A stretch of DNA of 50,297 nt from a bacterium. GTDB lineage: Bacteria > Armatimonadota > Zipacnadia > Zipacnadales > UBA11051. Position 1 is the stretch's first letter; each line of letters opens with the position of its first letter. A model generated the notes under the pieces. It was not told the origin of the DNA. It did no database searches and saw nothing but the letters and a program-made list of their open reading frames with translations. The stretch is from NCBI GenBank assembly GCA_021372615.1, contig JAJFUB010000011.1:1-50297 (forward strand), read 5' to 3'. A program made the translations under genes and the position numbers. Shown one piece after another: positions 47,774 to 50,297 of the stretch.

Positions 47774-48274
47774 TCATGCCACATATACGGCCAACGGGCG
47801 GTCATCCACCGGCAGGGCCGAGGCATGGGCTTCGGCCCACGCCGCCGCCTCCGGGTTGAGCACGTCGTCGGGGTTGTACAACCGGAACTGGATCATCTCA
47901 CCGACGCGCAACACGAGGTCGGCCAGCGACTCCGAGGGCGTCCAGCCACCGATGCACACGCCGCCCCCGTCGCTGGCGGACAGGATATTCGGGTGAAAGA
48001 TCAGGGTGCGCCAGATGATCTGCGGCGGCCGCCGCGGGTAGTCGCGGTGCAGGTAGAACTCGCCCTGGTGGCGATCAGCCAGACCGGGCTCGGCCGCCCC
48101 CGGCGCCCAGACCAACCCGCGACAGGTGTAGGTGACAAGATAGCGGTCGGGCGGGTTGCCTTCGGCGTCACAGGTGATGAAGTCGGAGGCGCGAACGAGT
48201 TCGCGCATGGCCGCCATGTCGGCATGCAGCCGCCGCAGCCGCGGACTGGAGGAGGCTGGTTCGTGAGCGATCAT
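47774..48274 (-). CDS. E2-like ubiquitin-conjugating (UBC-fold) enzyme
   Basis: A 166-residue protein with the E2 fold. SPRLRRLHADMAAMRELV is helix 1, PPDRYLVTYTCRGLVW and HQGEFYLHRDYPRRPPQI give the sheet, and FHPNILSASDGGGVCIGGW contains the HPN motif (94-96) and the candidate catalytic Cys107, 11 residues later. LADLVLRVGEMI and LNPEAAAWA match E2 helices at the C-terminal side. It would accept the modifier from the E1-like protein as a thioester and attach it to a target. It is the first gene of the operon. I use the ATG at 48274, although TTG at 48289 is in frame. The 315 bases upstream contain only repeats. Confidence 0.87.
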   Translation of the reverse strand: MIAHEPASSSPRLRRLHADMAAMRELVRASDFITCDAEGNPPDRYLVTYTCRGLVWAPGAAEPGLADRHQGEFYLHRDYPRRPPQIIWRTLIFHPNILSASDGGGVCIGGWTPSESLADLVLRVGEMIQFRLYNPDDVLNPEAAAWAEAHASALPVDDRPLAVYVA

Positions 48275-48433
48275 AGCCAAGTAAGCCAACGTCGGCAGTA
48301 GAGGGAGAGTTCCACATGAAGACAGGGGACACCTGCCGGCGGCGTGGGGGAGGAGGCGTGCATGCGCGTGAGCACCGGTGTGTGTCTCCCCTCCGGGGCT
48401 CTGGCCACAAGGGGAGAGGGGGCGCCGTGGTCC

Positions 48434-48492
48434 ACGGGCTGCCGCCCGGGGCTACTATCTATCGCCCGCTTCGCGGGCTGACGGCGACGGCC
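48434..48492 (+). repeat. Double-hairpin intergenic repeat, copy 2
   Basis: GGGC-TGCC-GCCC is followed by GCTACTATCTATC, then GCCCGC-TTC-GCGGGC (48464-48478), then TGACGGCGACGGCC. Copy 1 (20381-20440) keeps the layout with different paired stems. The interval 48290-48604 has no convincing gene. Confidence 0.55.
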
Positions 48493-48604
48493 CTTGGCGC
48501 ACTGCCTCCCGCCTTGCGGCGCCTCCGGCCTATGGTGTACGATGGCACACGCCAAGACAGCCACGGCCCGCAGCGACCGTGGCGGGAGTTACTGTACCCG
48601 CTCG

Positions 48605-49222
48605 CTAGGGCTTCGGGTGGGTGGCATCGCCGTTGGGCCAGAAGTGCCAGGCGGCGATGGCGACCTTGCCCGTCGCGCTGTCATAGCCGCCGTCGGGCTT
48701 GAGCCACTTGGCGTGTCCGTCAAAGAAGGTGCAGTTGATGCCGTCATTGTGCGGGCACGGCACCAACCCGGGCGAGTAGAAGACGCCCTGACCGTGACCA
48801 TTGGTGCCGCCCGAGCAGTTCAGGTAGATGTTATAGTTGTCCGCCATCATGAGTTGCTCAGACGGGGATGAGATGCTGCCGAGGCTCAGGCCAGTGCCGT
48901 GGGAGGTGCTGAAGCCGTAGCCCGGGTAGGTCGTGCTACGGCTGGGGCAGATGAAGACCTGGGTGTTCTTGCAGTAGGGGGCAATGAACTGATACCAGTA
49001 CATCCCGGCTTCAGACCCCTGGTTGCCGTATATGACATTGGCCTCGTCGAAGTCCTGCGCGTACGACAGCGCCGCGAGAGCAAGCTGCTTGACGTTCGAC
49101 AGGCAACTGCTCTGCCGCGCTTTCTCGCGTGCCTTGGCAAAGACCGGGAAGAGGATCGCGGCGAGGATCGCGATGATGGCGATGACGACCAGTAGCTCAA
49201 TGAGTGTGAAACCCTTGCGCAT
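48605..49222 (-). CDS. Prepilin-like protein (type II secretion/DUF1559-like)
   Basis: A 205-residue pseudopilin-like protein. The N-terminus [20 protein letters not shown] carries the prepilin peptidase site (Gly4-Phe5) and the conserved Glu, followed by [33 protein letters not shown] and a C-terminal beta-rich domain with [13 protein letters not shown]. This arrangement is typical of the large prepilin families of Armatimonadota. It would be cleaved and inserted in the inner membrane. AAGGAGG lies upstream of the ATG at 49222. No pilus or secretion genes are adjacent. It diverges from leuS. Confidence 0.88.
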   Translation of the reverse strand: MRKGFTLIELLVVIAIIAILAAILFPVFAKAREKARQSSCLSNVKQLALAALSYAQDFDEANVIYGNQGSEAGMYWYQFIAPYCKNTQVFICPSRSTTYPGYGFSTSHGTGLSLGSISSPSEQLMMADNYNIYLNCSGGTNGHGQGVFYSPGLVPCPHNDGINCTFFDGHAKWLKPDGGYDSATGKVAIAAWHFWPNGDATHPKP

Positions 49223-49362
49223 GTCAGTACCCTCCTTGCAGTTTGCCGGCTGAATGTGCGCGCACTTCGTTGTGCGCAGTTCGCACACCTGCAGACGCAT
49301 CGCGTTCTCTGCAGATTGCACCAGTTTCTGTTGAGTCCCGGAAAGGCGTGCCAACCGTGCCC

Positions 49363-50297
<935 letters not shown>

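Overview
This 50.3-kb window is a GC-rich bacterial chromosome segment that carries the replication-origin neighbourhood. The most likely source is an uncultivated member of Armatimonadota or a close relative. The main clue is the prepilin-like protein at 48605-49222, whose N-terminus and following '[13 protein letters not shown]' segment are typical of the very large prepilin families of that phylum. The mix of heparinase II/III, UroD-like and Gfo/Idh/MocA genes fits the same picture. The phylum assignment is inference; no rRNA or tRNA gene was found.

Left part (1-22 kb), mainly accessory and catabolic. A partial exonuclease/DinG-like gene, a UroD-family protein, a secreted heparinase II/III-like lyase and an oxidoreductase occupy 1-6.1 kb, together with five copies of a small hairpin repeat. 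A two-gene methyltransferase plus PD-(D/E)XK nuclease set follows (6.1-9.8 kb). Next come DUF302, mscL, two tandem thymidylate-kinase-like genes, a DUF1016/YhcG nuclease, an opine-dehydrogenase-like gene and two more Gfo/Idh/MocA genes separated by large AGGAT-rich inverted repeats. An IS110 remnant, a small membrane protein and a MATE transporter close this part. A 0.7-kb gene-free stretch rich in repeats lies at 19.9-20.6 kb.

Origin part (20.6-42.5 kb). A DUF1846 protein and a PhnP-like hydrolase run leftward. The dnaA-dnaN-recF cluster runs rightward and has DnaA-box-like sites before dnaA. A DnaA-trio-like, AT-rich unwinding element lies between dnaA and dnaN. Further right are an eight-repeat surface protein, a DciA-like helicase loader, rtcB, a cation exchanger, a cyclase/STAND/TPR signalling protein, serS, two secreted proteins, and parB-parA-rsmG with a perfect parS site inside the rsmG 5' end.

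The most striking system is at 42.5-48.3 kb: a leftward operon encoding what looks like a complete ubiquitin-like protein conjugation pathway. It has an E2-like enzyme with HPN motif and Cys, a membrane-anchored HtrA/trypsin-like protease, a small ubiquitin-like protein ending in glycine, an E1-like enzyme, two JAMM proteases (one membrane-anchored) and a membrane-anchored zinc-ribbon/TPR protein. Five of the seven proteins carry a short acidic/hydrophobic motif near a terminus predicted to be cytoplasmic. I propose it as a docking motif for the ubiquitin-like protein. The window ends with the prepilin-like gene and the 5' part of leuS on the other strand.
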